26,373 nt of DNA from an uncultured Bacilli bacterium (lineage in GTDB: Bacteria; Bacillota_I; Bacilli_A; RF39; UBA660): contig CANROR010000011.1 of assembly GCA_947632275.1 (NCBI GenBank), positions 1-26,373 on the forward strand, given 5' to 3'. Position numbers and translations under genes: made by a program. The notes under the pieces are model-generated. The model was not told where the DNA came from. It did no database searches and worked only from the letters and a program-made list of their open reading frames with translations. Shown here piece by piece: positions 1-6,363 of this stretch (position 1 is the first letter of the stretch; the number at the start of each line of letters is the position of its first letter).

Positions 1-106
1 GCAAATCAATCATAACTTGGGTTCCTGACTTTTAGTGGCAAATTGGAATATTGTCACACTTCTATGTAAAATGCACATTTATTTTTTTTAATTTCCAAAT
101 ATTAAT

Positions 107-135
107 TTGCTAATAAAAATATAATGTAGTATAAT
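107..135 (+). promoter_or_regulatory. Sigma-A-type promoter of the first operon
   Basis: TTGCTA (107-112), a 17-nt spacer and TATAAT (130-135) form a near-consensus vegetative promoter about 25 nt upstream of the first start codon. It should drive the three overlapping genes that follow. The bases before it (1-106) hold no convincing gene. A short open stretch ending in TAG at 33-35 could be the tail of an upstream gene, but this cannot be shown. Confidence 0.7.
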
Positions 136-160
136 TGTAATACCAATAGAGGTGAAAGTT

Positions 161-652
161 TTGAAAAAATTAAAAGAATTTTGGCAAAAAAATAAAGTAC
201 TTGTTGTTTTAGGCGGCATTTTAGTTATTTGTTTTATTGCTATTTGTATTGTGGTTGCGACCTACTTTTTTGGCGGCAGTGATACCGTCTATGGAGATCG
301 CTTAAAAGATATAGATAAGCATCCAATTACGGAAGAATTAAAAAATGATTATATGGCATCTTTAAAAGCCGAAGAGGCGGTCGAAGATATTAGTTTTAAT
401 AGTAAAGGTCGGATTATTTATATTCGGCTAAAATTCGTAGATGATTATACTTTAGTCGAAGCCGAAAGTAAAGCGACAGCTTCTTTAGCTAAACTAACCG
501 AAAATATTTTAGAATACTATGATTTAAACTTTACTTTAGTTAGTGATGCGACCGAAAATAGTGAAGGTTTTACGATTATGGGAGCAAAAAATACAGGTAG
601 TGATGCAATCGTATGGAATAATAATACGAAAGTAGAAAGTGAAGAAAAATAA
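161..652 (+). CDS. Small membrane-anchored protein of unknown function
   Basis: I do not recognise this 163-aa protein. A short basic N-terminus (KKLKEFWQKNK) is followed by one strongly hydrophobic segment at about residues 12-38, then a hydrophilic domain of about 120 residues that is probably extracytoplasmic. The C-terminus is charged. The start is taken as TTG at 161 because AGAGGTG lies 5-7 nt upstream. The longer reading from GTG at 152 would put its start inside that ribosome binding site. The stop codon shares one base with the ATG of the next gene (TAATG), so the two are translationally coupled. This suggests it works with the sensor-like protein downstream, perhaps as an envelope accessory subunit; that role is inference. 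The reading frame is well supported, the function is not. Confidence 0.8.
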   Translation: MKKLKEFWQKNKVLVVLGGILVICFIAICIVVATYFFGGSDTVYGDRLKDIDKHPITEELKNDYMASLKAEEAVEDISFNSKGRIIYIRLKFVDDYTLVEAESKATASLAKLTENILEYYDLNFTLVSDATENSEGFTIMGAKNTGSDAIVWNNNTKVESEEK

Positions 653-2676
653 TGAAGAAAAAAAAGAAAATCTGGGCAATAATTATTAGTATTGTTATTG
701 TTTGCGTGGCTATTATTCTAGTTTTTTTCTTACTAAATGATAAAAATAAATTAACGATTGAAGAAAGAGCATGGATTGATGATAATATTAATGCGATTCA
801 AAATGTTAATGTGGTTAATAATGCTAATGTTTTTGGTAAAAATGGTAGTGGGGTTTTTTATGATTTTTTAAATGATTTTTCTTTAGAATATGGTTTAAAG
901 ATTAATCCAATTACTTTTAATAGTAATAATATGCCAGAAGGTTTAGCTTTTGGTTATGAAAATGTTTTAAAAGATAATGATATTCCTTTTTATCAAGATC
1001 ATTATGTTTTAATTAGTAAAGATACGGAAGTAATTAAAGATTTAAATGATTTAAAAGGTAAAGTTGTTGGGATAAATAGTATTAATAGTAGTTATGTTAG
1101 TACTTATTTAAATGGCTTAGTTGAATTAAAAACTTATGAAAATGATAGTGATATGTTCGCCGAAACTAACACCGAAGTTACGTACTTTATTGTACCTTTA
1201 ATGCAATATTTAGATACAATTTTAAGTGGCAATTATAACATTTTATTCCATTTTAGTGATATTAGTTATTATTTTGTTATGCAAACTAATGATACGAATT
1301 TAAGTAAAGTTTTAAGTAAATATTTTAATACGTGGGAAAATGGCTTAAAAGAATATTTTTATGATCATGAATTTACGACTTTCACGGAAAGTTTAGGTAT
1401 TAGTGAAATTGATGTTGATAAATTACAAGGGGTTGTTCATAACTATGGTTTTGTTAATAATAGTCCATATGAAGTTATCATGGGTGGTAAATATGGCGGC
1501 ATTATATCCGTTTATTTAAGTAATTTCTCCGATTTTTCCGACATTGAATTTAAATTTATGAAATATAAAAATTTAGCTAAATTTAAAGAAGCGATTAAAA
1601 ATAAAGAAGTAGAAGTTTACTTTAATTATTATAATTTAAAAAATGATAATGCCAATATTAATGGTCCTTTAGTTAGTTTCGTTGTAGCTAGTTTAAAAGA
1701 TGATGTGAGTGTAGTTAATTCCCTAAATTCGTTAATTAATAAAACAGTTTATGTCGAAGAAAATAGTAAGTTACAAGAATATTTAAGTACTATTAAGGGA
1801 ATTAATCTTAAAACTTATGAAACTTTAAAAGATTTTAAGAAGCAAGTTAAAAAAGAAAAAGATTATTATTTAGTTATGGATAAGAATGTCTTTACTTATA
1901 ATAATTTAGATGCTTTAAAAAATTATGATGTTCGGTATACTGAAACCTTAAATGATCGATATACTTTTAAAGTAAATGATAATAGTACTTTAGCTAATCT
2001 ATTCAATCGTTATGTTAATACCTTAGATAGTAAAGAAGAAGAAACTTTAGGACTTTTAAATCATGATTTGACAGTTAAATCGGGTTCTTTTATGAGTCAA
2101 ATTGCCCGTTATATTATTTATTTACTAATCATTCTTTTGGTTATTGTTTTAATCTTAGTTAAGAAAAGTCGCAAGATTAAAATTGCCCGCCGAATTAAAA
2201 AAGATGATAAAATGAAATTTATTGACCAATTAACTAGTCTTAAGAATCGAAACTTTTTAAGTGAAAATATTAGTATTTGGAATAATAATACGATTTATCC
2301 TCAAGCTATTGTGGTTATTGACCTTAACCGGTTACAAGAAATAAATGATGTTTATGGTTATGAAGAAGGGGATAAGCAAATTCAAGCGGCCGCGAGTGCT
2401 TTAATTAAAACCCAACTAGATAATAGTGAAATCATGCGGACTGATGGCAATGAATTTGTTATCTATATTGTCGGTTATAGTGAAAAACAAGTTATTAATT
2501 ATATTTTTAAATTAAATAAAGAAATGAAAAAATTACCTTATAAATTCGGGGCCGAATTTGGTAAAAGTATGATTATGGATAACATTAAAACGGTCGAAGA
2601 TGCCATGAATGAAGCCGTTGAAGATATGAAAAAACAAAAGGCTAATGATTTAAATGAAAAAGAAAATAAGAGATAA
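652..2676 (+). CDS. Membrane sensor: substrate-binding-like domains plus degenerate GGDEF
   Basis: This 674-aa protein has an N-terminal transmembrane segment (about residues 7-28). A long extracytoplasmic region follows (about 35-475) that reads like two tandem bacterial extracellular solute-binding (Venus-flytrap) domains. A second transmembrane helix lies near 485-503, and a C-terminal GGDEF-family domain spans about 515-660. DQLTSLKNR at 525-533 and a DLNRLQEINDVYGYEEGD stretch match diguanylate cyclase family landmarks. The signature itself reads D598-G-N-E-F602 instead of GGDEF, so the first Gly and the catalytic Asp are altered. Cyclase activity is therefore doubtful, and the domain may bind a nucleotide or act as a signalling scaffold. 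The gene overlaps both neighbours (1 nt upstream, 23 nt downstream). The architecture is confident; the ligand is unknown. Confidence 0.82.
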   Translation: MKKKKKIWAIIISIVIVCVAIILVFFLLNDKNKLTIEERAWIDDNINAIQNVNVVNNANVFGKNGSGVFYDFLNDFSLEYGLKINPITFNSNNMPEGLAFGYENVLKDNDIPFYQDHYVLISKDTEVIKDLNDLKGKVVGINSINSSYVSTYLNGLVELKTYENDSDMFAETNTEVTYFIVPLMQYLDTILSGNYNILFHFSDISYYFVMQTNDTNLSKVLSKYFNTWENGLKEYFYDHEFTTFTESLGISEIDVDKLQGVVHNYGFVNNSPYEVIMGGKYGGIISVYLSNFSDFSDIEFKFMKYKNLAKFKEAIKNKEVEVYFNYYNLKNDNANINGPLVSFVVASLKDDVSVVNSLNSLINKTVYVEENSKLQEYLSTIKGINLKTYETLKDFKKQVKKEKDYYLVMDKNVFTYNNLDALKNYDVRYTETLNDRYTFKVNDNSTLANLFNRYVNTLDSKEEETLGLLNHDLTVKSGSFMSQIARYIIYLLIILLVIVLILVKKSRKIKIARRIKKDDKMKFIDQLTSLKNRNFLSENISIWNNNTIYPQAIVVIDLNRLQEINDVYGYEEGDKQIQAAASALIKTQLDNSEIMRTDGNEFVIYIVGYSEKQVINYIFKLNKEMKKLPYKFGAEFGKSMIMDNIKTVEDAMNEAVEDMKKQKANDLNEKENKR

Positions 2677-3505
2677 TTTTCATGAGTTTTTAATTAATTT
2701 TAAAGAAGCCTTAGCTAAACCGGAAATAGCAATTTTGCCCGGACATTTAGCTTTTTTCTTTATGCTTGCGATTGTCCCAACTATTACTTTAATAAGTTAT
2801 GGGGCGGCTTCTTTAAATCTTTCGACGGATGTTATTAGTAATTTTTTAACCAATGTTTTTTCTTCGGATATTGCCAGTTTACTTCTTAATGTGGAAGGCA
2901 TTCACGAAGGTGGTTTAACCTTAATTATTACGATTATCATTGGGTTTGTGATGGCAAGCAACGGGGCGGCATCTATTATAATTACTTCAAATACGATTTA
3001 TGGCGTTAAAAATACGGGTTTTCTCCGGCGCCGGATTAAAGCCATAGTTATGACTTTTTTCTTAATTTTGTTATTTGTCTTTATGTTAATTGTTCCGGTT
3101 TTTGGTAATAAAATTGTCGAACTTATTTCTTTTGCTAATTTAAAACCTAGTATAATTGCTAAAGTTTCTTATGTTATTAATTTATTACAAGGCCCAATTA
3201 CCTGGTTAATTATTTATTTTATTATCAAAGTAATTTATATGATGGCGCCAAATCGCATTGTACGCAGTAAAAGCGTGGGGTACGGTGCAATATTTACAAG
3301 TATTGGTTGGATAATTGCCACTTATATTTATTCGATATATATCAACAATTTAGCTAATTATACCGCCTTTTATGGCGGATTAGCCAATATCATTATTTTA
3401 ATGCTTTGGTTTTATTTACTTTCCTTTATATTTACAATTGGCATAGCTTTAAATTATCGCCGGGAAGAATTAGAAAAAACTGGTACTTTAAAAATTAAAA
3501 AATAG
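2654..3505 (+). CDS. YihY/BrkB-family integral membrane protein
   Basis: This 283-aa polytopic protein has about six hydrophobic segments. The N-terminal LPGHLAFFFMLAIVPTI stretch is typical of the YihY/virulence-factor BrkB family, once mis-named ribonuclease BN. A late YGGLANIIILMLWFYL segment also fits the family. Family members are inner-membrane proteins of poorly defined function, perhaps transport or envelope maintenance. The start at 2654 lies inside the end of the sensor gene (23-nt overlap), so translation is probably coupled. No better in-frame start was seen just downstream. A strong terminator follows at 3514-3553 and closes the operon. Membership of the family is confident; the biochemical role is not known. 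Confidence 0.88.
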   Translation: MKKKIRDNFHEFLINFKEALAKPEIAILPGHLAFFFMLAIVPTITLISYGAASLNLSTDVISNFLTNVFSSDIASLLLNVEGIHEGGLTLIITIIIGFVMASNGAASIIITSNTIYGVKNTGFLRRRIKAIVMTFFLILLFVFMLIVPVFGNKIVELISFANLKPSIIAKVSYVINLLQGPITWLIIYFIIKVIYMMAPNRIVRSKSVGYGAIFTSIGWIIATYIYSIYINNLANYTAFYGGLANIIILMLWFYLLSFIFTIGIALNYRREELEKTGTLKIKK

Positions 3506-3513
3506 GTTAAATT

Positions 3514-3553
3514 AAAAATATGTACACAGGTATTATTTAGTACATATTTTTTT
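3514..3553 (+). terminator. Intrinsic terminator of the first operon
   Basis: A 12-bp perfect stem (AAAAATATGTAC at 3514-3525 with its complement at 3540-3551) encloses a 14-nt loop and runs into a T-rich tail. It sits 8 nt after the YihY-family stop codon. Confidence 0.85.
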
Positions 3554-3604
3554 CTTAATCATAATTACGTATTTTTTACCAAAAAGATTGAGAATTAATA
3601 CCTC

Positions 3605-3635
3605 AAAATCCCAAGCCATAAAAGTTGGGATTTTT
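3605..3635 (+). terminator. Second hairpin with U-tract before the 161-aa gene
   Basis: AAAATCCCAA (3605-3614) pairs perfectly with TTGGGATTTT (3625-3634) across a 10-nt loop and ends in a T-run. It lies immediately upstream of the -35 box of the next gene, so it probably insulates that promoter from upstream read-through. Confidence 0.65.
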
Positions 3636-3638
3636 GAT

Positions 3639-3668
3639 TTGACAAATAAATTAAGAGTTTGTTATAAT
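3639..3668 (+). promoter_or_regulatory. Promoter of the 161-aa gene
   Basis: Consensus TTGACA (3639-3644) and TATAAT (3663-3668) are separated by 18 nt, about 30 nt before the start codon. This is one of the strongest-looking promoters in the window. Confidence 0.8.
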
Positions 3669-3698
3669 TGTATCTTCGCTAGTGAGGAGGGAAAAATA

Positions 3699-4184
3699 AT
3701 GCAAGAAGAAAAATATTTTTTAACTTTACGAATTCAAAAGGGCCAAGAAGCGAAAATTGATATTTCGTCATTAGCAAAGGCAAAAGGCTTTTTTTCCACG
3801 AATCTAGAAGAAATAGATAATTTTACTTTAAATTTTACTTACGATGAATTAATAGAAGAAATTGATGAGGCGAATATTGCCGATGCTTATTTAGAAGGAA
3901 CTCTTTGTATTACCGACAATCAAAATCACAGACCTTTAAAAGTTTTAACCAAGGATTATGTGCAAAATTTTAATCTTTATACTTTTATAAATGACCATTT
4001 AAATGATAAAAAGATAATGAATAATATTGTTAATAAATTTCATAATTTTAGTAAAATGGCAACTTATGAGGAATTTAAAAAAGCGATTAATGAAGGAAAT
4101 ATTAAAGTTATATTTGAATTACTAAATGATTTGGATTATTTAAATCGCCGGAAATTATTATGTTATTTAATTGATGCAGCTTAA
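3699..4184 (+). CDS. Unrecognised 161-aa soluble protein
   Basis: I do not recognise this protein. It has no signal peptide or membrane segment, is acidic, and looks helical in its C-terminal half. The start is ATG 3699, preceded by GAGGAGG and a consensus promoter. A longer reading from 3588 would run through the promoter and a hairpin and is rejected. The stop codon lies in the loop of a terminator hairpin, so the gene is a closed single-gene unit with its own promoter and terminator. Small soluble proteins with strong private promoters are often abundant or regulatory, but nothing in the sequence says which applies here. Confidence 0.78.
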   Translation: MQEEKYFLTLRIQKGQEAKIDISSLAKAKGFFSTNLEEIDNFTLNFTYDELIEEIDEANIADAYLEGTLCITDNQNHRPLKVLTKDYVQNFNLYTFINDHLNDKKIMNNIVNKFHNFSKMATYEEFKKAINEGNIKVIFELLNDLDYLNRRKLLCYLIDAA

Positions 4185-4196
4185 AGCTGCTTTTTT
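4176..4196 (+). terminator. Terminator overlapping the stop of the 161-aa gene
   Basis: GCAGC (4176-4180) and GCTGC (4186-4190) form a short stem whose loop contains the TAA stop. Six T residues follow directly. Confidence 0.75.
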
Positions 4197-4280
4197 AGTG
4201 TCAAATTTTGTCATAAATCATAAAAAGTTAAATAAAATAATAATTAATTATTATATAATATTAATAAGTGAGGGAATATT

Positions 4281-5435
4281 ATGTTTAAAAAGAAAAAAGA
4301 TTTAGATCATGAAGGTTTAAATGAAATTATTTATTTGGGACGCAATATTTTAAAATTATTATATGTTGTTTTAATAATTGGGATTGTTTGTGCTTTGGTG
4401 GCTTTATGCCATTTATTAGGTATATTCAACTTTTTATTAACTTTAGTTAAAATATTGTCACCTTTATTTATTGGCTTTGTGGTCGCTTGGTTGTTTTCGC
4501 CTTTGGTTACGAAAATTACCAAAAAAGGAGTGCCCCGCATTTTAGCTTCAATTATTGTTTATGCTATCTTTATTGCCCTTTTGGTAGTTATCTTCCGATT
4601 ATTTATTCCCGTTTTATATGAAGAAATAAATGAACTTTTAGGAACGCTACCTAGTATTATTACTAAAGTATCGGATTTTATTAATAACTTCTTCTTGAAA
4701 TTTGAAATTGAAGGTTTAAATATTGAAGCGATTAAAGAAAATGTGTTACTTACCATTAATAATTATGGGGCAAATCTATCGGAAACGTTACCTAATACGA
4801 TTATGACGGGTATTAGTGCAATATTTTCTGGTTTAGGTAATATCTTATTTGGTTTAATAATTGGAATTTATATGTTATTTGATTTTGATAATTTATCGAG
4901 TACATTAATTAAATTTTTCCCACGGAAATATCAAATGGAAGCGATGCAACTTATTACCAATATTGGTAAAGAAGTTCGAAAATGTGTCAATGGTACTTTA
5001 CTAGTAGCTTGTATGGTCTTTATTTGTGATGTGGTGGGTTTTGCCGCCGTCGGTTTAAATGCGGCTTTGTTATTCGGCCTTTTCTGTGGTATTACGGATC
5101 TTATCCCTTATATTGGCCCATATTTAGGAACGGCTGTGGCTACCATAGTTGGTTTAACGCAAAGTCCTTTGACGGGAATCCTCGTTTTAGTAATTGCTTG
5201 TATTGTCCAATTAATTGAAAGTTACGTTTTACAACCTGTGGTTATGAGTAAAGCCACCAATTTACATCCCGTGATTATTATCGTTGGCTTATTAGTCTTT
5301 GGTTATTTCTTTGGCATTGTGGGTATGATTTTAGCTACACCAATTCTTTCTATTATTAAAGTTATCTATCAATTTTTAGATAATAAATATGACTTCTTTG
5401 CCAATAATGAAATTGTCGAAGCTAAAGTAAAATAA
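4281..5435 (+). CDS. AI-2E/PerM-family polytopic membrane protein
   Basis: This 384-aa protein has the layout of the AI-2E transporter superfamily (TqsA/YdiK/PerM). A cytoplasmic N-terminus precedes a pair of hydrophobic helices (about 25-75) and a third near 80-110. A soluble amphipathic stretch follows, and the C-terminal half is rich in membrane helices. The family's conserved ITDLIPYIGPYLG motif is present at about residues 270-282, as is a LQPVVMSKATNLHPVIII stretch. Characterised members export autoinducer-2 or act as Na+(Li+)/H+ antiporters, so the substrate here is open. GTGAGGGAA precedes ATG 4281, and an AT-rich TATAAT at 4254-4259 may be its -10. No terminator follows before the next promoter at 5440. 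Confidence 0.9.
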   Translation: MFKKKKDLDHEGLNEIIYLGRNILKLLYVVLIIGIVCALVALCHLLGIFNFLLTLVKILSPLFIGFVVAWLFSPLVTKITKKGVPRILASIIVYAIFIALLVVIFRLFIPVLYEEINELLGTLPSIITKVSDFINNFFLKFEIEGLNIEAIKENVLLTINNYGANLSETLPNTIMTGISAIFSGLGNILFGLIIGIYMLFDFDNLSSTLIKFFPRKYQMEAMQLITNIGKEVRKCVNGTLLVACMVFICDVVGFAAVGLNAALLFGLFCGITDLIPYIGPYLGTAVATIVGLTQSPLTGILVLVIACIVQLIESYVLQPVVMSKATNLHPVIIIVGLLVFGYFFGIVGMILATPILSIIKVIYQFLDNKYDFFANNEIVEAKVK

Positions 5436-5439
5436 AAAT

Positions 5440-5468
5440 TTGCATTTAATAGATAACTATGTTATTAT
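5440..5468 (+). promoter_or_regulatory. Promoter of the candidate small RNA
   Basis: TTGCAT (5440-5445), a 17-nt spacer and TATTAT (5463-5468) form a good promoter only 5 nt after the preceding stop codon. No ORF starts downstream before the terminator at 5540-5567. Confidence 0.6.
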
Positions 5469-5474
5469 GAATGA

Positions 5475-5567
5475 GCAATGCGAAAGCATTACATAAAAGC
5501 AAGAATACCCTTGCTAAAGTAGGGATCGAAAAAAGAATTAACTAGAGTAGGACTTCTCTAGTTTTTG
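5475..5567 (+). ncRNA. Candidate free-standing structured small RNA or attenuator
   Basis: A promoter at 5440-5468 predicts a transcript of about 93 nt that ends in a clear intrinsic terminator (AACTAGAG 5540-5547 with CTCTAGTT 5556-5563, then a T-run). Between them lie two further hairpins. AATGC-GAAA-GCATT (5477-5490) is capped by a GNRA tetraloop. AGCAAG/CTTGCT (5498-5515) has a loop beginning AATACC. CCCT (5508-5511) could also pair with AGGG (5521-5524), competing with or extending hairpin 2. No start codon with a ribosome binding site is seen. It ends before the separate T-box promoter. I cannot match it to a known riboswitch class; it may be a trans-acting small RNA or an orphan riboswitch. 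Confidence 0.5.
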
Positions 5568-5588
5568 TTTGATATAATGGAAAAAGTC

Positions 5589-5617
5589 TTGGCAAAATGC
5601 CTAATTTATGATATATT
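5589..5617 (+). promoter_or_regulatory. Promoter of the T-box/alaS operon
   Basis: TTGGCA (5589-5594), a 17-nt spacer and TATATT (5612-5617) place the transcription start near 5624, just before stem I of the T-box. An extended -10 (TGATATAAT, ending 5578) could provide a second start. Confidence 0.65.
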
Positions 5618-5619
5618 GA

Positions 5620-5824
5620 AAAAGTAATCGGAGAAAAAAGAAATTATATATTAGGTTCTTTTTCAGAGAGTTAGTGGTTGGTGAAAACTAATAAAGAAAA
5701 ATATATAATGCTGCTTTTGGAGATTAATCGGCTAATAGTCGTTAAAAAATTAAGTTAAAAAAAGGATGGTACCGTGTTTTTTAGCACTCCTTGGTAGCGT
5801 TCTTTTTATTTTCTTTAAAGGAGG
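5620..5824 (+). promoter_or_regulatory. Alanine-specific T-box leader
   Basis: The stem I core is present: AGAGAGTT and GGTTGGTGAAAACTAA, with the arm 5643-5652 perfectly complementary to 5700-5709. The codon at 5710-5712 is GCT (Ala), followed by a purine, as expected for a specifier. A small stem (CGGC/GTCG around 5729-5741) can serve as stem III. The antiterminator is textbook: AAGGA 5762-5766, the bulge TGGTACC 5767-5773 that binds the tRNA acceptor end, GTG 5774-5776 with CAC 5785-5787, and TCCTT 5788-5792. No terminator hairpin with a U-tract was found. Instead CTCCTT (5787-5792) is exactly complementary to AAGGAG (5818-5823), the ribosome binding site of the first gene, which suggests a sequestrator. 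The AlaRS gene downstream agrees with the specifier. Confidence 0.88.
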
Positions 5825-5832
5825 AAAAGAAT

Positions 5833-6363
5833 ATGCGAATTTTTGTTGTTGCCGGGAAAGCGGGAAGTGGAAAAGGAGAAGTAGCTAAATTTATTAATGA
5901 GTATTACATTTATAAATTGGATAATTGTGTAGTTACCCAATATAGTAAGTATTTAAAAAACTTTGCCGTCGAACTAACGGACTGGGATGGTGTAAGTGCG
6001 AATAAACCCCGGGAATTTTTACAAAGTTTTGGTAGTAAAATAAGAGCTTATGATCAAGAATATTTTACGAAAAGAATGATTGAAGATATCAATATTTATG
6101 AATTAGATGGCATTAATGATGTTATTATTTCGGATGCCAGAATGCCGGAGGAAATTGAAAGCTTAAGAGAAAACTTTGATGAAGTTTATGCTATTTATGT
6201 CGAAAATCAATTTGCTCCATCTAAACTTACTGTAAAAGAACAAGCTCATATTACCGAAACGGCTTTAGATGGTTATCCGGATTTTGATTATACTTTGGCT
6301 AATGATGGTAATTTAGATAATTTAAAAGATAAGGTATTTAAATATTTAGAAGGGATAAAATAA
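5833..6363 (+). CDS. P-loop deoxynucleoside monophosphate kinase-like protein
   Basis: This 176-aa protein opens with a Walker A motif (GKAGSGKGE, residues 8-16). A later VIISDARMPEEIE segment resembles the Walker-B/lid region of dephospho-CoA kinase and phage-type dNMP kinases. These enzymes transfer phosphate from ATP to a nucleotide or similar substrate; the exact substrate cannot be told here. The start is ATG 5833, after AAAGGAGG at 5817-5824. A longer reading from 5791 would begin inside the T-box antiterminator and is rejected. Its stop shares one base with the alaS start (TAATG), so it is the first cistron of the alanine T-box operon. That is an unexpected place for a nucleotide kinase, unless it phosphorylates something linked to tRNA charging. 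Confidence 0.78.
   Translation: MRIFVVAGKAGSGKGEVAKFINEYYIYKLDNCVVTQYSKYLKNFAVELTDWDGVSANKPREFLQSFGSKIRAYDQEYFTKRMIEDINIYELDGINDVIISDARMPEEIESLRENFDEVYAIYVENQFAPSKLTVKEQAHITETALDGYPDFDYTLANDGNLDNLKDKVFKYLEGIK

Noticed and set aside
33..60. GTGGCAA...TTGTCAC hairpin near the window start as a terminator
   Set aside because: The stem is 7 bp with a G-U pair and lacks a T-run directly after it; the upstream gene is outside the window so its role cannot be judged.
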